DNA of 64,000 bases from Clostridiales bacterium (GCA_012727435.1 JAAYHB010000021.1:311918-375917); one strand, 5' to 3'. Counted from the first letter of the stretch, positions 1-8,930 are shown. A program made the numbers and translations. The notes: generated by a model from the sequence alone, not told the origin.

Positions 1-2
1 TT

Positions 3-338
3 GAGGATGCTATAGCCTGCTGCGGCTACGGAATGGATGTTCACAGCCGCGACGGGAAGATGAGCGGAGGCTTTCACGGCGAGGTGGCCAAGGTATACAC
101 GATACCCTATCGCTGCATGGTCCCGGTCGGCTGCTCGAATCTGCTTGTGGCCGGTAAAACCATATGCGCTGAGTCACAGGCGGCCGGCAGCTTTCGCATA
201 ATGCCGGGCTGCATGGCGCTCGGCCAGGCGGCGGGGGCCGCCGCGGCGCTTGCCTGCGAGGGCGGTATTTTGCCCGGGCAGGTTGACACCGCCCGTTTGC
301 GTGAACTGCTGAAAAAGCACGGGGCGTATATTATCTAA
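3..338 (+). CDS. FAD-dependent oxidoreductase, C-terminal part (partial)
   Basis: This is the 3' end of a gene that begins before the window. The reading frame is already open at base 3, ahead of the ATG listed in the ORF track. The visible 111 residues hold the typical C-terminal flavin-binding stretch of FAD-dependent oxidoreductases of the FAD_oxidored type: a 'LLVAGKTICAE' strand, then 'GSFRIMPGCMALGQAAGAAAAL', which closes the FAD site. The family acts on varied substrates, so the reaction cannot be named. It stops 55 bases before the lipoprotein gene at 394 on the same strand and may share its transcript. This suggests a carbohydrate or glycoside uptake locus, by inference. Confidence 0.8.
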   Translation, partial: EDAIACCGYGMDVHSRDGKMSGGFHGEVAKVYTIPYRCMVPVGCSNLLVAGKTICAESQAAGSFRIMPGCMALGQAAGAAAALACEGGILPGQVDTARLRELLKKHGAYII

Positions 339-393
339 GGGTCGGCATGGAAAACTTAATATAAAACGGTTCTGCCGAAAGAGGGGGTTTGAT

Positions 394-1860
394 ATGAAAA
401 CCAAAATAAGAGTGATTAGTTTTATACTTATGCTGGGACTTGTGGTATTGGCCCTGTCGGCGTGTACCAACAGCGGAGAGGGGGAGGAAACCACCACTGC
501 CGGAACACAGCCCGGGGAGTCCAATACCGGTGGCGAGACCACCGCAAGGAACAGCCTGCCGCCCGGCCTCGACTTCGGGGGCGCCGAGGTCAAAATTCTT
601 TACTGGAGTGACGCTAATAACGAAGAGTTCAACATCCCGGAGCAGACCGGCTCCCTTATATACGACGCTGTTTGGAAGCGTGACCTCAATGTTCAGCAGA
701 GCCTTAACGTCAAATTCAACTGGAACGGTCAGCCCGGGAACAAATCCCAGCTCGCGAATTTCCAGCGCTATGTTCAGAACAGCGTGCAGGCGGGGGATAA
801 AAACATCGAGATAATCGCGGTCCACAGCATGGTCATGGGGGCGCTTGCCGCCTCGGGGCTGATGCAGAACCTGCTCGACACCGAATACCTCGACTTTGAG
901 ATGCCCTGGTGGCCCGACGACCTTATCGAAAACTCGACGATTCGGGACCGGTTGTATTTTGCCTCGGGCGACATTTCGCTCAACACCCTGCTCGGGATGA
1001 TAGGTCTGTTTTTCAACAAGGAAATGGTGCGGAATGATTATTATGCCTATGTCGACGCCGGGACGTGGACGCTTGACAGGATGCTTGCCGAGAGCGAGAA
1101 TTTTTACCGCGACAACAACGGCAGCCAGTCCAAGGACAAAGACGACACATATGCGTATGTGACCTATTCGGGAATGATAAACCCCCTGTTTGTCGGGTCG
1201 GGAATCCGCTTTGTAACCAAGACCGCCGACGGGGATGTTGCGGTGTCCGAGACCTATGCCTCGGAAAAAACCCAGGGGCTGCTTCAGAAGGTCATATACA
1301 ACCTTTACGATAAGAACGACTGGATTTACTTCCCGAATATCGACGATTGCACCGACGTGTTTGTCGCGGGAAGGTCGCTGTTTTATATGGCCTCTGTGCG
1401 CCTGACCCTTAATGCGCTGGTCGATGTCGAGGGACTTAAGTACGGAATTCTGCCCAATCCGAAATACAACGAGGAGCAGGAGTCCTATTACACCCTCATG
1501 GCGAACACATACTCGATGTACGGCATATGCGTGTCGGTTCTTGACACCGATATTCAGAGCGCGGTGATTGAGGCTATGGCAAGCGAAGGCTATTACGAGG
1601 TCACCCCGGCGGTGTTCGAGACGGCGCTGAAGGTGCGCTACTCGAATGACGACAACGACTCACGCATGTTTGACATACTAAGAGAGACTTCAATCTTTGA
1701 AATCGGCCTGATTTTCAGCGACCAGCTCGGCAAAATCCCGAGCACCGGGCTCTTCAGCCGCGTAGACAATCGCAGCTCTGATTGGATGTCCTATATGAAG
1801 TCTCAGGAAAAGAGCCTGAATAATTACCTCAGAATTCTGAACAGCTCATTTAGCAAATGA
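394..1860 (+). CDS. Extracellular solute-binding lipoprotein
   Basis: A 488-residue secreted lipoprotein. Residues 1-24 form a signal peptide ending in the lipobox LSAC, so the Cys would be lipid-anchored. A Thr/Glu-rich linker follows (EETTTAGTQPGESNTGGETT). The remaining 430 residues have the length and Trp/Tyr-rich, Asp/Asn-rich look of family 1-type extracellular solute-binding proteins of ABC sugar importers, although no permease genes are visible here. The ATG has a GAGGGGG ribosome site. Two genes follow closely (22 bases, then an ATGA overlap), so the three are probably co-transcribed. The ligand is unknown; a carbohydrate is the likely guess. Confidence 0.7.
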   Translation: MKTKIRVISFILMLGLVVLALSACTNSGEGEETTTAGTQPGESNTGGETTARNSLPPGLDFGGAEVKILYWSDANNEEFNIPEQTGSLIYDAVWKRDLNVQQSLNVKFNWNGQPGNKSQLANFQRYVQNSVQAGDKNIEIIAVHSMVMGALAASGLMQNLLDTEYLDFEMPWWPDDLIENSTIRDRLYFASGDISLNTLLGMIGLFFNKEMVRNDYYAYVDAGTWTLDRMLAESENFYRDNNGSQSKDKDDTYAYVTYSGMINPLFVGSGIRFVTKTADGDVAVSETYASEKTQGLLQKVIYNLYDKNDWIYFPNIDDCTDVFVAGRSLFYMASVRLTLNALVDVEGLKYGILPNPKYNEEQESYYTLMANTYSMYGICVSVLDTDIQSAVIEAMASEGYYEVTPAVFETALKVRYSNDDNDSRMFDILRETSIFEIGLIFSDQLGKIPSTGLFSRVDNRSSDWMSYMKSQEKSLNNYLRILNSSFSK

Positions 1861-1882
1861 AAACAATAAAGGAGAAAAAACC

Positions 1883-3325
1883 ATGAAAAGGCTTATTCCT
1901 GCAATACTTCTGGCAGTGATACTCTCAACCTGTCTCTATACGTTCCCGGGCATGGCGGTCGCCGAGGTGAGCGCATGGGACGGCACCCCGGGCACGGGAA
2001 TTGCACAAGGTTCGGGCACCGAAGCCGACCCCTATGTCATTACAAAAGCCGCCGAGCTTGATTATATTGCAATGGCATGTATGAGCGGCGAGACCTTTGC
2101 CGGCAAATACATAAAGCTCGGCGTCAATATCGACTGGGGCGGCAGGGAATGGACCTCTATTGGCTATTCGACAAGTGCGGTGTTCAGCGGGTATTTTGAC
2201 GGCAACGGTAAGACAATCTTCAATCTCACCTGCTCCGACGTGACGGTAGGCATCTTCGGCTATGCGACAAACGCAACTATCAAAAACCTCAATATCGATT
2301 ATGCGACCTTTACGACCAACACCCGCTATGCCGGCGCAATTGTCGGACTGATGCGTGGCAGCGTGGTCTCGAACTGCTCAGCCGGCGAAAACACCAAAAT
2401 CACCACTACAGACAGCATGGAAAACACCGCTCAGATAGGCGGCCTTTTCGGGCTGGTCAACAGCAGCTATATCGACAACTGTACGTTTTACGGCGAAGTG
2501 GTGGCGACCTCGATAACCGGAACGTCCTTTGTCGGGGGAATTGCCGGTGTTATAGGAAATGTTTCCGAGGTGAGTTACTGCATCAACTACGGTTCGGTAT
2601 TGGTGACAAGCCCCAGCACTCAGGAAGGCAAATATGCCTTTGCCGGTGGGATTGCCGGCTGCATAGGCTCGAGCAGCGCGGTCGGCAGCATTAAAAACTG
2701 CATAAACAAGGGCACTGTCACGGCGATTGAATATGCCGGTGGCGTGCTCGGGCGGGTTCATGTGGCAGGCAGCAGCATGACCGACTGCTACAATGTCGGC
2801 GATGTTTCGGCAAACCAGGGCTTTGCCGGTGCGATTGTCGGGGAGGTAGCCTATAACTGCGAGATCTCAGGCTGCTATGGTCTGCCGTCAGGCTCTGCGC
2901 TCGACGCATGCGCGTCAATTGTCGATGGTGTGACGGTTGCGTCGGATGCGCTAAAACTCGGCACGACAGCCGAAATTGAGGCGCTTGAAGGATACAAGAA
3001 CACCGAAAAATCGGTATCGGAGAACATTCCGGTGTTTGATGTTGTAGTCCCGACCGAGCCGGCTGAGACCACCACCGAGGCGGAAGAAACCACCACGGCG
3101 CCTCAGGATGAAACCACGGCCCCCAAAGACGAGACCCCAGCACCTCAGGATGAGACCACCACCTCGCCGACCGAAACCACCACAGCATCCCCCGGCGGCA
3201 CCTCAGGCACTTCCGAGCCCAAGCAAGAAGGATGCAAAAGCGTACTCGGCGGCAGCGCCCTTGTGGCCGCGGCTTTTGTTACACTTGTTGTTATCAGAAA
3301 GAAAAAAGATAATCAGGTTTTATGA
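1883..3325 (+). CDS. Secreted GLUG-repeat surface protein with C-terminal membrane anchor
   Basis: A 480-residue exported protein. An N-terminal signal peptide (about residues 1-27) is followed by 'GTEADPYVITKAAELDYIA', typical of the region that precedes GLUG motifs, and by repeated G-G-[IL]-x-G units (GAIVGLM, GGLFGLV, GGIAGVI, GGIAGCI, GGVLGRV) that predict a right-handed beta-helix. Residues from about 388 to 450 are a Thr/Glu/Pro stalk (EETTTAPQDETTA). The end is a hydrophobic segment (LGGSALVAAAFVTLVVI) followed by RKKK, a stop-transfer anchor without an LPXTG motif. GLUG proteins are usually surface adhesins or protease-associated. It lies between two lipoproteins in one operon. Confidence 0.75.
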   Translation: MKRLIPAILLAVILSTCLYTFPGMAVAEVSAWDGTPGTGIAQGSGTEADPYVITKAAELDYIAMACMSGETFAGKYIKLGVNIDWGGREWTSIGYSTSAVFSGYFDGNGKTIFNLTCSDVTVGIFGYATNATIKNLNIDYATFTTNTRYAGAIVGLMRGSVVSNCSAGENTKITTTDSMENTAQIGGLFGLVNSSYIDNCTFYGEVVATSITGTSFVGGIAGVIGNVSEVSYCINYGSVLVTSPSTQEGKYAFAGGIAGCIGSSSAVGSIKNCINKGTVTAIEYAGGVLGRVHVAGSSMTDCYNVGDVSANQGFAGAIVGEVAYNCEISGCYGLPSGSALDACASIVDGVTVASDALKLGTTAEIEALEGYKNTEKSVSENIPVFDVVVPTEPAETTTEAEETTTAPQDETTAPKDETPAPQDETTTSPTETTTASPGGTSGTSEPKQEGCKSVLGGSALVAAAFVTLVVIRKKKDNQVL

Positions 3326-5433
3326 AAAAATCAGTTAAGCTGACGGCAATGCTGCTGTCCCTGCTTTTGGTTGTATTCTGCCTTAATGGATGCCAAAATA
3401 CAGATACACCCGGCCGGGACAGCGGCACCGTCTCGGATGAAAATTCTGTCCCAAGTTTTACGGTTGATGTTTCCCAGTATACGATAATCCGGCCCGAAAA
3501 AGCCTCGGCGGCCTGTACTCAGGCGGCGGCAGAGCTCAAAAAGCAGATAGACGCCCTCACGGGCGGCAACATCGCCATACGCGATGACTGGGTTGCCGAT
3601 ACCTCTGCCATACCCGAGGATGCCTGCGAGATTCTCGTAGGCGCGACAAACAGGGCCGAGTCTAATGGCCTTGCCGCCGAGCTCTCCGGCATGAAATATG
3701 CGATACGGCTGAGCGGCTCCCGGATTGTCATCTCTGCCGTAAACGACCAGTTGCTCTTATATGCGGTCGACTATTTTGTCTCGGAATATGTAGCCCCGGG
3801 TGCTGGAGAGGGGACCTTCAGCCTGCCCGAGAATCTCAGCTACACAAGCGGCGAGCATAACTCGTTGCCGGTAGTGGTGTCGGGGACCCCCCAGTACCAT
3901 ATCGTATATCCGGTCGGCGCTAATCCCGCTATAAAGCCCGAGTATCTTAAGCTTAAGGACGAAATCGACAAGCTTGTCGGCAACCAGAGCCAGACAATAG
4001 GAACCGACCTCCTCTCAAAAGGAGGCAGCTACGACAGCAGCAAGCGAGAAATCCTGCTCGGCGACACCCGGCACGACGAGGTTGCCGAGGCAATGGAGCA
4101 GCTTGCCGCCGACGAGTACGGGATTTTTGCCATCGGCAACAAAATTGTCGTCTGCGGCAGGACGCGCAGCAGCGGCGTGCTTGCGATAGGAAAGTTTATT
4201 GAACTTTTAAAATCCTCCGTCACAAAGGACGGCGAGGGTAAGGTGAGCCTGAGCCTTGTCTACGAGCGCCCGCTGATTTTCAAGAATACAAGCTACAAAA
4301 CCGACATTCCCGAATTTACCTCGGGCAGGTTATCGGGCGCTTATGACTGCGGGGACGGCGTGCTCGAGATGTATTACACCGGGGTATCTCCGGCCGATTA
4401 TGATTCCTACTGTGAGGCGGCCGGAAAAGCCGGGTTTTCTCTGACCTATTCCCACACCGCTGCGTCTAATACATTCAGGACATATTCTGACGGCAAAACG
4501 CGGTTTTTTGCCTCGTATTCAGCCGGGAAGGGCGTGCTCAGAATCATAACCGAGGATGCCTCAATGACGCCGGCACCTGTCGAGGCGGCCACATATTCGG
4601 AGGTCTGCGCGCCCTCTGTCACACAGCTTGCCCTCTCCTACACCAAGGACAACACCAACGGCATGGGGTATGTAATACAGCTCTCGGACGGCAGCTTTAT
4701 CATCTATGACGGCGGCTTTACCGCCGACGCCGAAAATATACTCAACACGCTCAGTGGGCTCACACCCCCCGGAACTACGCCATACGTCAGGGCATGGATA
4801 CTGACGCATATGCACGGCGACCATTATCAGGCTTTCGTTGAGTTTGCAAACATCTATGCGTCACAGGTAAAGCTTGACTATGTCGTCCTCAACGTCGCCG
4901 ACAAATACTACGATGTGGGTTACAACATTTATACAAACGGCAAGATCTCGTCGGCGCTGGTGAAACTGAAAGCCACAAGACTGCTCAAGGTCCACGCCGG
5001 AACTGTGCTTCGTTTTGCCGATGCTGAAATTGAAATCCTATGTACCCATGAGGAGCTTTACCCGGAGGTGCTCAACCTTGAATACACAAACGACACCTCA
5101 ATTGTCAGCCACGTGAGCCTCGGCGGGCAGACAATCATCTTCCCGGGGGACATGCAGACGCTTGAGAGCAACATACTGGTCTCGATGTACGGCACATATC
5201 TCAAAAGCGATTTTGTGCAGATATCCCACCACGGCTCAATAAAGTACCCGGCGACACTGGAGTTTTATCAGACGGTCGACCCGACATGGGCCTTTTTCCC
5301 GGGCTCAAAGTCGCGTTATGCCGAGAATTCCGGCACTCCCGAAAACTCATACCTGATAAAAAGGCTGGGCGCCGGCAATATATTCGTAGCCGACTCTGGG
5401 AACAAGACCATATTGCTGCCGTTTGGCAAATAA
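3322..5433 (+). CDS. Metallo-beta-lactamase-fold lipoprotein with two N-terminal alpha/beta repeats
   Basis: A 703-residue lipoprotein. The signal peptide ends at lipobox LNGC. Two related alpha/beta units follow, each with an 'EIL[VL]G.T' strand (about residues 110 and 240); they resemble the non-catalytic N-terminal domains found in front of GH67/GH20-type enzymes. From about residue 430 a metallo-beta-lactamase domain starts. The metal motif HMHGDH is present, and later strands have 'IIFPGDM' and 'QISHHGS', as in ComEC-type hydrolase domains. The start codon overlaps the stop of the upstream gene (ATGA), so translation is coupled. Substrate unknown. The domain combination is unusual. Confidence 0.7.
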   Translation: MKKSVKLTAMLLSLLLVVFCLNGCQNTDTPGRDSGTVSDENSVPSFTVDVSQYTIIRPEKASAACTQAAAELKKQIDALTGGNIAIRDDWVADTSAIPEDACEILVGATNRAESNGLAAELSGMKYAIRLSGSRIVISAVNDQLLLYAVDYFVSEYVAPGAGEGTFSLPENLSYTSGEHNSLPVVVSGTPQYHIVYPVGANPAIKPEYLKLKDEIDKLVGNQSQTIGTDLLSKGGSYDSSKREILLGDTRHDEVAEAMEQLAADEYGIFAIGNKIVVCGRTRSSGVLAIGKFIELLKSSVTKDGEGKVSLSLVYERPLIFKNTSYKTDIPEFTSGRLSGAYDCGDGVLEMYYTGVSPADYDSYCEAAGKAGFSLTYSHTAASNTFRTYSDGKTRFFASYSAGKGVLRIITEDASMTPAPVEAATYSEVCAPSVTQLALSYTKDNTNGMGYVIQLSDGSFIIYDGGFTADAENILNTLSGLTPPGTTPYVRAWILTHMHGDHYQAFVEFANIYASQVKLDYVVLNVADKYYDVGYNIYTNGKISSALVKLKATRLLKVHAGTVLRFADAEIEILCTHEELYPEVLNLEYTNDTSIVSHVSLGGQTIIFPGDMQTLESNILVSMYGTYLKSDFVQISHHGSIKYPATLEFYQTVDPTWAFFPGSKSRYAENSGTPENSYLIKRLGAGNIFVADSGNKTILLPFGK

Positions 5434-5470
5434 TATGGCGCTTAATTTGTCAGGCTGACTTCATACCCGC

Positions 5471-5499
5471 AAAAAAGCACCCGGTGAGGGTGCTTTTTT
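5471..5499 (+). terminator. Rho-independent terminator after the surface-protein operon
   Basis: A perfect hairpin AAAAAAGCACCC / GGGTGCTTTTTT follows the stop at 5433. A second 12-bp GC hairpin (CCCCCCGTTGCC / GGCAACGGGGGG, 5501-5528) comes directly after it and can serve the gene on the opposite strand. Confidence 0.9.
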
Positions 5500-5536
5500 G
5501 CCCCCCGTTGCCATGCGGCAACGGGGGGCTTTCTGA

Positions 5537-5878
5537 TTAATAATGTCTCATTATTTGTACCTTTACGGCTTCAAGCAGGGTTTTCCACGCTTCATTGTCG
5601 TAGTCTTCGCGTTTCTGGGACTTTAACCATTCTGTCAATTCAGTTAACCGGCTTGTCGTGTTGCTTTGGGAAACACTCTTGGGTTTTAAGTCATCATACA
5701 TCTTTTCGTAAAACTTGATGAGCTGCTGATTTGTTGTTTCTCTGTTCCGGACAACCGCGACAAGTAAATTTGCCTTTGACAAATTTGCATCATTGGCTTC
5801 GTCGCTGACTCCCTCGCCGATTTTCATTTGCCTCAGTTCGCCGATTACGCTTTCAAGATAAGCGGTCGAAGCAGCTAT
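5537..5878 (-). pseudogene. C-terminal remnant of an unrecognised gene
   Basis: The ORF track gives a 96-residue protein starting at 5827 (MKIGEG). The same frame stays open upstream for a further 17 codons with protein-like sequence (AASTAYLESVIGELRQ) until a double stop, and no start codon lies in that stretch. The ATG at 5827 has only a cramped GAGG in front. This fits the 3' end of a longer gene that lost its 5' part. The protein is helical and charged, with no motif I recognise. The flank upstream (5880-6060) is visibly AT-rich compared with neighbours, which suggests foreign or decayed DNA. It could instead be a short intact gene; I cannot exclude that. Confidence 0.45.
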
Positions 5879-6214
5879 TTATTACAAAAATACAATACAT
5901 TGTCAAGTACAATGTTTTCGGTATAAACAAGTGATGCAAAATGAATCCGACCCGCCGCTCTTACCTCGGCTGAGCAAACCTACAAGACGGGGCGCCCAAT
6001 ATGCTTGACTTTTCATTGGCTTTGATTTATAATTTACATGAATATCCAGAAGAGCAGGCATTGTTTTAAAAAATCGTTGTCTCAACCCTCCTCTCAGCCG
6101 GTCTTGGCCTTCGGCGATTAATACCAAACCCATAAGTCAAGTGGAATCAGGCTATGTCGGCTCAATGGAAAATGCACCGGATAACGAAACCGAGAAAGCC
6201 CAAGGGGAGATAAA
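5828..6214. other. AT-rich intergenic patch
   Basis: No gene is visible. The left half is AT-rich and continues the remnant gene. It contains a 6-bp inverted repeat ACATTG-N7-CAATGT (5898-5916) that overlaps a weak promoter-like pair TTGTCA (5900-5905) N16 TATAAA (5922-5927). The right half contains the promoter at 6005-6033 and a leader of about 175 bases for the gene at 6215. Confidence 0.5.
6005..6033 (+). promoter_or_regulatory. Sigma-A promoter for the phosphatase-fold lipoprotein
   Basis: TTGACT, 17-bp spacer, TATAAT. It points towards the gene at 6215. Confidence 0.75.
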
Positions 6215-7132
6215 ATGACGTTAAAATCAATCCGGATACTGTTCCGCGCTCTGACATTCATTATTCTTGCGGCTGCGCTTGGCTTCTGCACGCTGCTGCT
6301 TGCCTCCTGCGGCACTTCCAAACCGCCGTTGACCGACGGCAACCGAACCGGCGAAACTTCGGGCACGGACACGGACACAGACACGGACACGGGTGAAGCC
6401 CCCGGCACAGACGAAAGTCTGATCACAGCAAAGGACAGTGAAACCTGCGAGACCCCGCCCGATACAATTTTGAGAGTCGGAAGCTATAATATTAAAAACG
6501 GCTCACAGGTTAACCACAATTTTAAACTGATTGCCGATGATATAATTGAGATGAACCTTGACATAGTCGGTCTTCAGGAAGTTGACCAACTGACCAACCG
6601 AAACGGCAGAATCGACACCATGAAGAACCTGGGCCAGTTTACCGGCTACTATTACAAGTTCGCCAAAGCGATATCCTATCAGGGCGGCGAATACGGAGTG
6701 GGGATTCTCAGCCGCTACCCGATTGAATCCTTCGAGATAATTCGGCTTTACAGCGGCGGCAAGGAACAGCGTGTTCTCAGCCACGCCGTCATAAACATAA
6801 ACGGTTTTCAAGTCGATTTCTTCAATACCCACCTCTCCTACGAATCCAGGGACATCCGCGACGAGCAGTTCAAGGCTGTCGCCCGAAAGCTCGCCGATTA
6901 CCAATACTTCATCCTGACCGGCGACTTCAACACCTCCGACACCGCCGAATTTACTGTTATCGCAAAGTCATTTCTAGTCAACCCGAAAAAATATGTTACC
7001 TTTCCGGGTGGCAAATCCCACATCGACAACATCGTCCTCTCTGAAAATTGGGCCGTGATTGATTCCGGAACACTTGAAAAAGGCCACTCTGACCATTCGA
7101 TGCTCTGGGCTGAGATAAAACTTCAAAAGTGA
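6215..7132 (+). CDS. Endonuclease/exonuclease/phosphatase-family lipoprotein
   Basis: A 305-residue protein with a signal peptide ending in lipobox LASC, then a linker carrying a DTDTDTDT tract (a GGACAC-type hexamer repeat in the DNA, 6362-6391). From about residue 90 the EEP fold is complete: 'VGSYNIKNG', 'DIVGLQEVD', 'GVGILSRYP', 'NTHLSYE', 'LTGDFNT', 'HIDNIV' and 'GHSDHSML', which supply the catalytic Asn, Glu, Asp and His pair. Members are exported nucleases, sphingomyelinase-like enzymes or phosphatases; the substrate cannot be chosen from sequence. It has its own promoter (6005-6033), a good AGGGGAG ribosome site and a downstream terminator, so it is monocistronic. Confidence 0.85.
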   Translation: MTLKSIRILFRALTFIILAAALGFCTLLLASCGTSKPPLTDGNRTGETSGTDTDTDTDTGEAPGTDESLITAKDSETCETPPDTILRVGSYNIKNGSQVNHNFKLIADDIIEMNLDIVGLQEVDQLTNRNGRIDTMKNLGQFTGYYYKFAKAISYQGGEYGVGILSRYPIESFEIIRLYSGGKEQRVLSHAVININGFQVDFFNTHLSYESRDIRDEQFKAVARKLADYQYFILTGDFNTSDTAEFTVIAKSFLVNPKKYVTFPGGKSHIDNIVLSENWAVIDSGTLEKGHSDHSMLWAEIKLQK

Positions 7133-7202
7133 GAGAAAGTGTGCCTCGCCGCCCGAATATCCGGATATCGACTGTTCGATTCCGCACTCCCGTGGCAAAC
7201 AG

Positions 7203-7231
7203 AAAAGCCCCATGCGCTGCACGGGGCTTTT
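7203..7231. terminator. Bidirectional terminator between lipoprotein gene and tRNA array
   Basis: AAAAGCCCC...GGGGCTTTT hairpin. The tails of A and T on both sides let it end transcription of the plus-strand lipoprotein gene and of the minus-strand tRNA operon. Confidence 0.85.
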
Positions 7232-7235
7232 CGAT

Positions 7236-7310
<75 letters not shown>

Positions 7311-7355
7311 ATTGACTTCAAACGGGCACGATTATTGGTCGCGCCCGTTGTCATT

Positions 7356-7431
7356 TGGAGCGGATTACGGGGATCGAACCCGCTACCTCGACCTTGGCAA
7401 GGTCGCGCTCTACCAAATGAGCTAAATCCGC
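7356..7431 (-). tRNA. tRNA-Gly (GCC)
   Basis: Cloverleaf with acceptor GCGGATT, anticodon GCC in CTTGCCAAG, GGTTCGATCC T-loop and encoded CCA. Confidence 0.96.
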
Positions 7432-7446
7432 ACGGCACAAAGCCGA

Positions 7447-7522
<76 letters not shown>

Positions 7523-7526
7523 AAAT

Positions 7527-7603
7527 TGGCGACCCGGATGGGGCTCGAACCCACGACCTCTAGCGTGACAGGCTAGCGTTCTAACCAACTGAACTACCGG
7601 GCC
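7527..7603 (-). tRNA. tRNA-Asp (GTC)
   Basis: Cloverleaf with acceptor GGCCCGG, anticodon GTC in CTGTCAC, discriminator G and encoded CCA. It sits only four bases from tRNA-Phe. Confidence 0.96.
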
Positions 7604-7636
7604 GTACTCGGCCGCCGGCCGCCGCCCTTTTGGGGC

Positions 7637-7712
7637 TGGTGGGAACAGCAGGGCTCGAACCTACGACCCCCTGCGTGTAAAGCAGGTGCTCTCCCAGCTG
7701 AGCTATGCTCCC
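7637..7712 (-). tRNA. tRNA-Val (TAC)
   Basis: Cloverleaf with acceptor GGGAGCA, anticodon TAC in TTTACAC, GGTTCGAGCCC T-loop and encoded CCA. It is the first tRNA transcribed in the array. Confidence 0.96.
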
Positions 7713-7754
7713 AGACACGATTCTTGCCTGCTTTCCGTGTTGGCGACGGCTATC

Positions 7755-7783
7755 ATTATATCACAGACATATTGCTTTGTCAA
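7755..7783 (-). promoter_or_regulatory. Consensus sigma-A promoter of the tRNA array
   Basis: On the minus strand: TTGACA, 17-bp spacer, TATAAT, a perfect match. It lies about 43 bases before tRNA-Val and would drive Val-Asp-Phe-Gly-Cys as one transcript. Confidence 0.92.
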
Positions 7784-7927
7784 CACCTTTTTTATTTTTT
7801 ATGCACCCTCCGGGCTATGTGGAAAAGCTATTATAACAAAGCCAATCTGCGGATTTTAACACCATTCCGGCCGGTGCGGAAGCCGTTGATTATTCAGCCC
7901 AAAAGTCTGACGAAAGATAGCAGGCGG

Positions 7928-8863
7928 CTACATTTCGTTCTCCTCATATTCGGACTTTGCGGCGTTTATCAGGTCATACACGTGCTTGGCGTCGGCAATG
8001 TCGATGAAGGAGTTAAGCAGGCTGTTTGTGTATGCCACTCTGTCATAGCGCCTGCCATAAGGATACTCGGGGGCGTGTGCCGGGGTGACAAACACAATAG
8101 TCCCGCAGCCTGTTTTGCGGCGGCTGAGTATCAGCCTGACCTCGGTCAGCCGGCGATAGCTTATATCCCTGAAGCGGTTGACCCGCCCGGTAATGCAGAG
8201 CATCACCCTCATGTTGGTCACAGCATAATATATGTTCGGCTTGTTGATATAGAGCACAATTTTCTTGCCGAAAACGGTATAAAGCCACATCCAAAAAAAG
8301 AACAGGCCGAATACCGCCACAAAGCTGTTGAATCTGATGGTGTAGACAAGCCAGAAAATGATAAATCCGAATACGATAATGTTGAATATGCGTTCGGCCC
8401 CGCTCATGCGGCCCCCGACATGCTCGGGGGTCGGCTGGCCTGCCCAGAGCACCTTTTCGTTGTCGGCAAGATAGGCGGCAAGCGGGCTTTTCCAAATATC
8501 CGACCGGCCGCCCGTCTCACCGGCAAAGGTCGGGTTTCTGTCACCCGAGTCAAAAGCCCCTTCACCGATATCCCCAAAGCCTCTACCGGCGCCGGAGGCA
8601 CTACCCGCCGTGGTCTCGTCTATGCCGGGCGTGGTTTCGGTCTGCCGGATAGTATTGGCCTCGGATGTTCCGTTGAGTTCCTCGACCGTGACGTCGAACA
8701 GCTTTGCAAGCAGGCCAAGTTCGGCCGGCTCCGGCAATTCTCTCCCGGATTCCCAGCCTATAACTGTTGCCGGCTTAACCTCAAGCATCCTGGCAACGCG
8801 CTCGACAGACATCTCGCGCTTTTCTCTGAGTTGCCTTATGTTCTCTCCTATATTGCTCTTCAT
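7928..8863 (-). CDS. XRE-type HTH protein fused to a membrane PH-like domain
   Basis: A 311-residue protein in three parts. Residues 1-65 are a Cro/C1-type helix-turn-helix (LREKREMSVERVARMLEVKP...WESGRELPEPAELGLLAKLF). Residues about 66-125 are a low-complexity Gly/Thr/Asp linker. Residues about 125-300 begin with a 'EKVLWAGQPTPE' strand, contain two hydrophobic helices (IFNIIVFGFIIFWLVYTI and FVAVFGLFFFWMWLYTVF) and end in a beta-rich part (YYAVTNMRVML..ISYRRLTEV) like bacterial PH domains. A DNA-binding head tethered to the membrane would make it a membrane-bound regulator, by inference. It is transcribed alone, towards the tRNA promoter. Confidence 0.8.
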   Translation of the reverse strand: MKSNIGENIRQLREKREMSVERVARMLEVKPATVIGWESGRELPEPAELGLLAKLFDVTVEELNGTSEANTIRQTETTPGIDETTAGSASGAGRGFGDIGEGAFDSGDRNPTFAGETGGRSDIWKSPLAAYLADNEKVLWAGQPTPEHVGGRMSGAERIFNIIVFGFIIFWLVYTIRFNSFVAVFGLFFFWMWLYTVFGKKIVLYINKPNIYYAVTNMRVMLCITGRVNRFRDISYRRLTEVRLILSRRKTGCGTIVFVTPAHAPEYPYGRRYDRVAYTNSLLNSFIDIADAKHVYDLINAAKSEYEENEM

Positions 8864-8930
8864 TTGCTCACCATGCCGCCCTCGCGGGCAGATCGCGAAG
8901 TTGCCTATCCCCTGAATCCGGGGTTATAAG

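Noticed and set aside
7724-8929. 401-residue plus-strand ORF
   Set aside because: It is the antisense shadow of the HTH/PH protein gene; its composition is unlike a protein and it begins within the tRNA operon promoter region.
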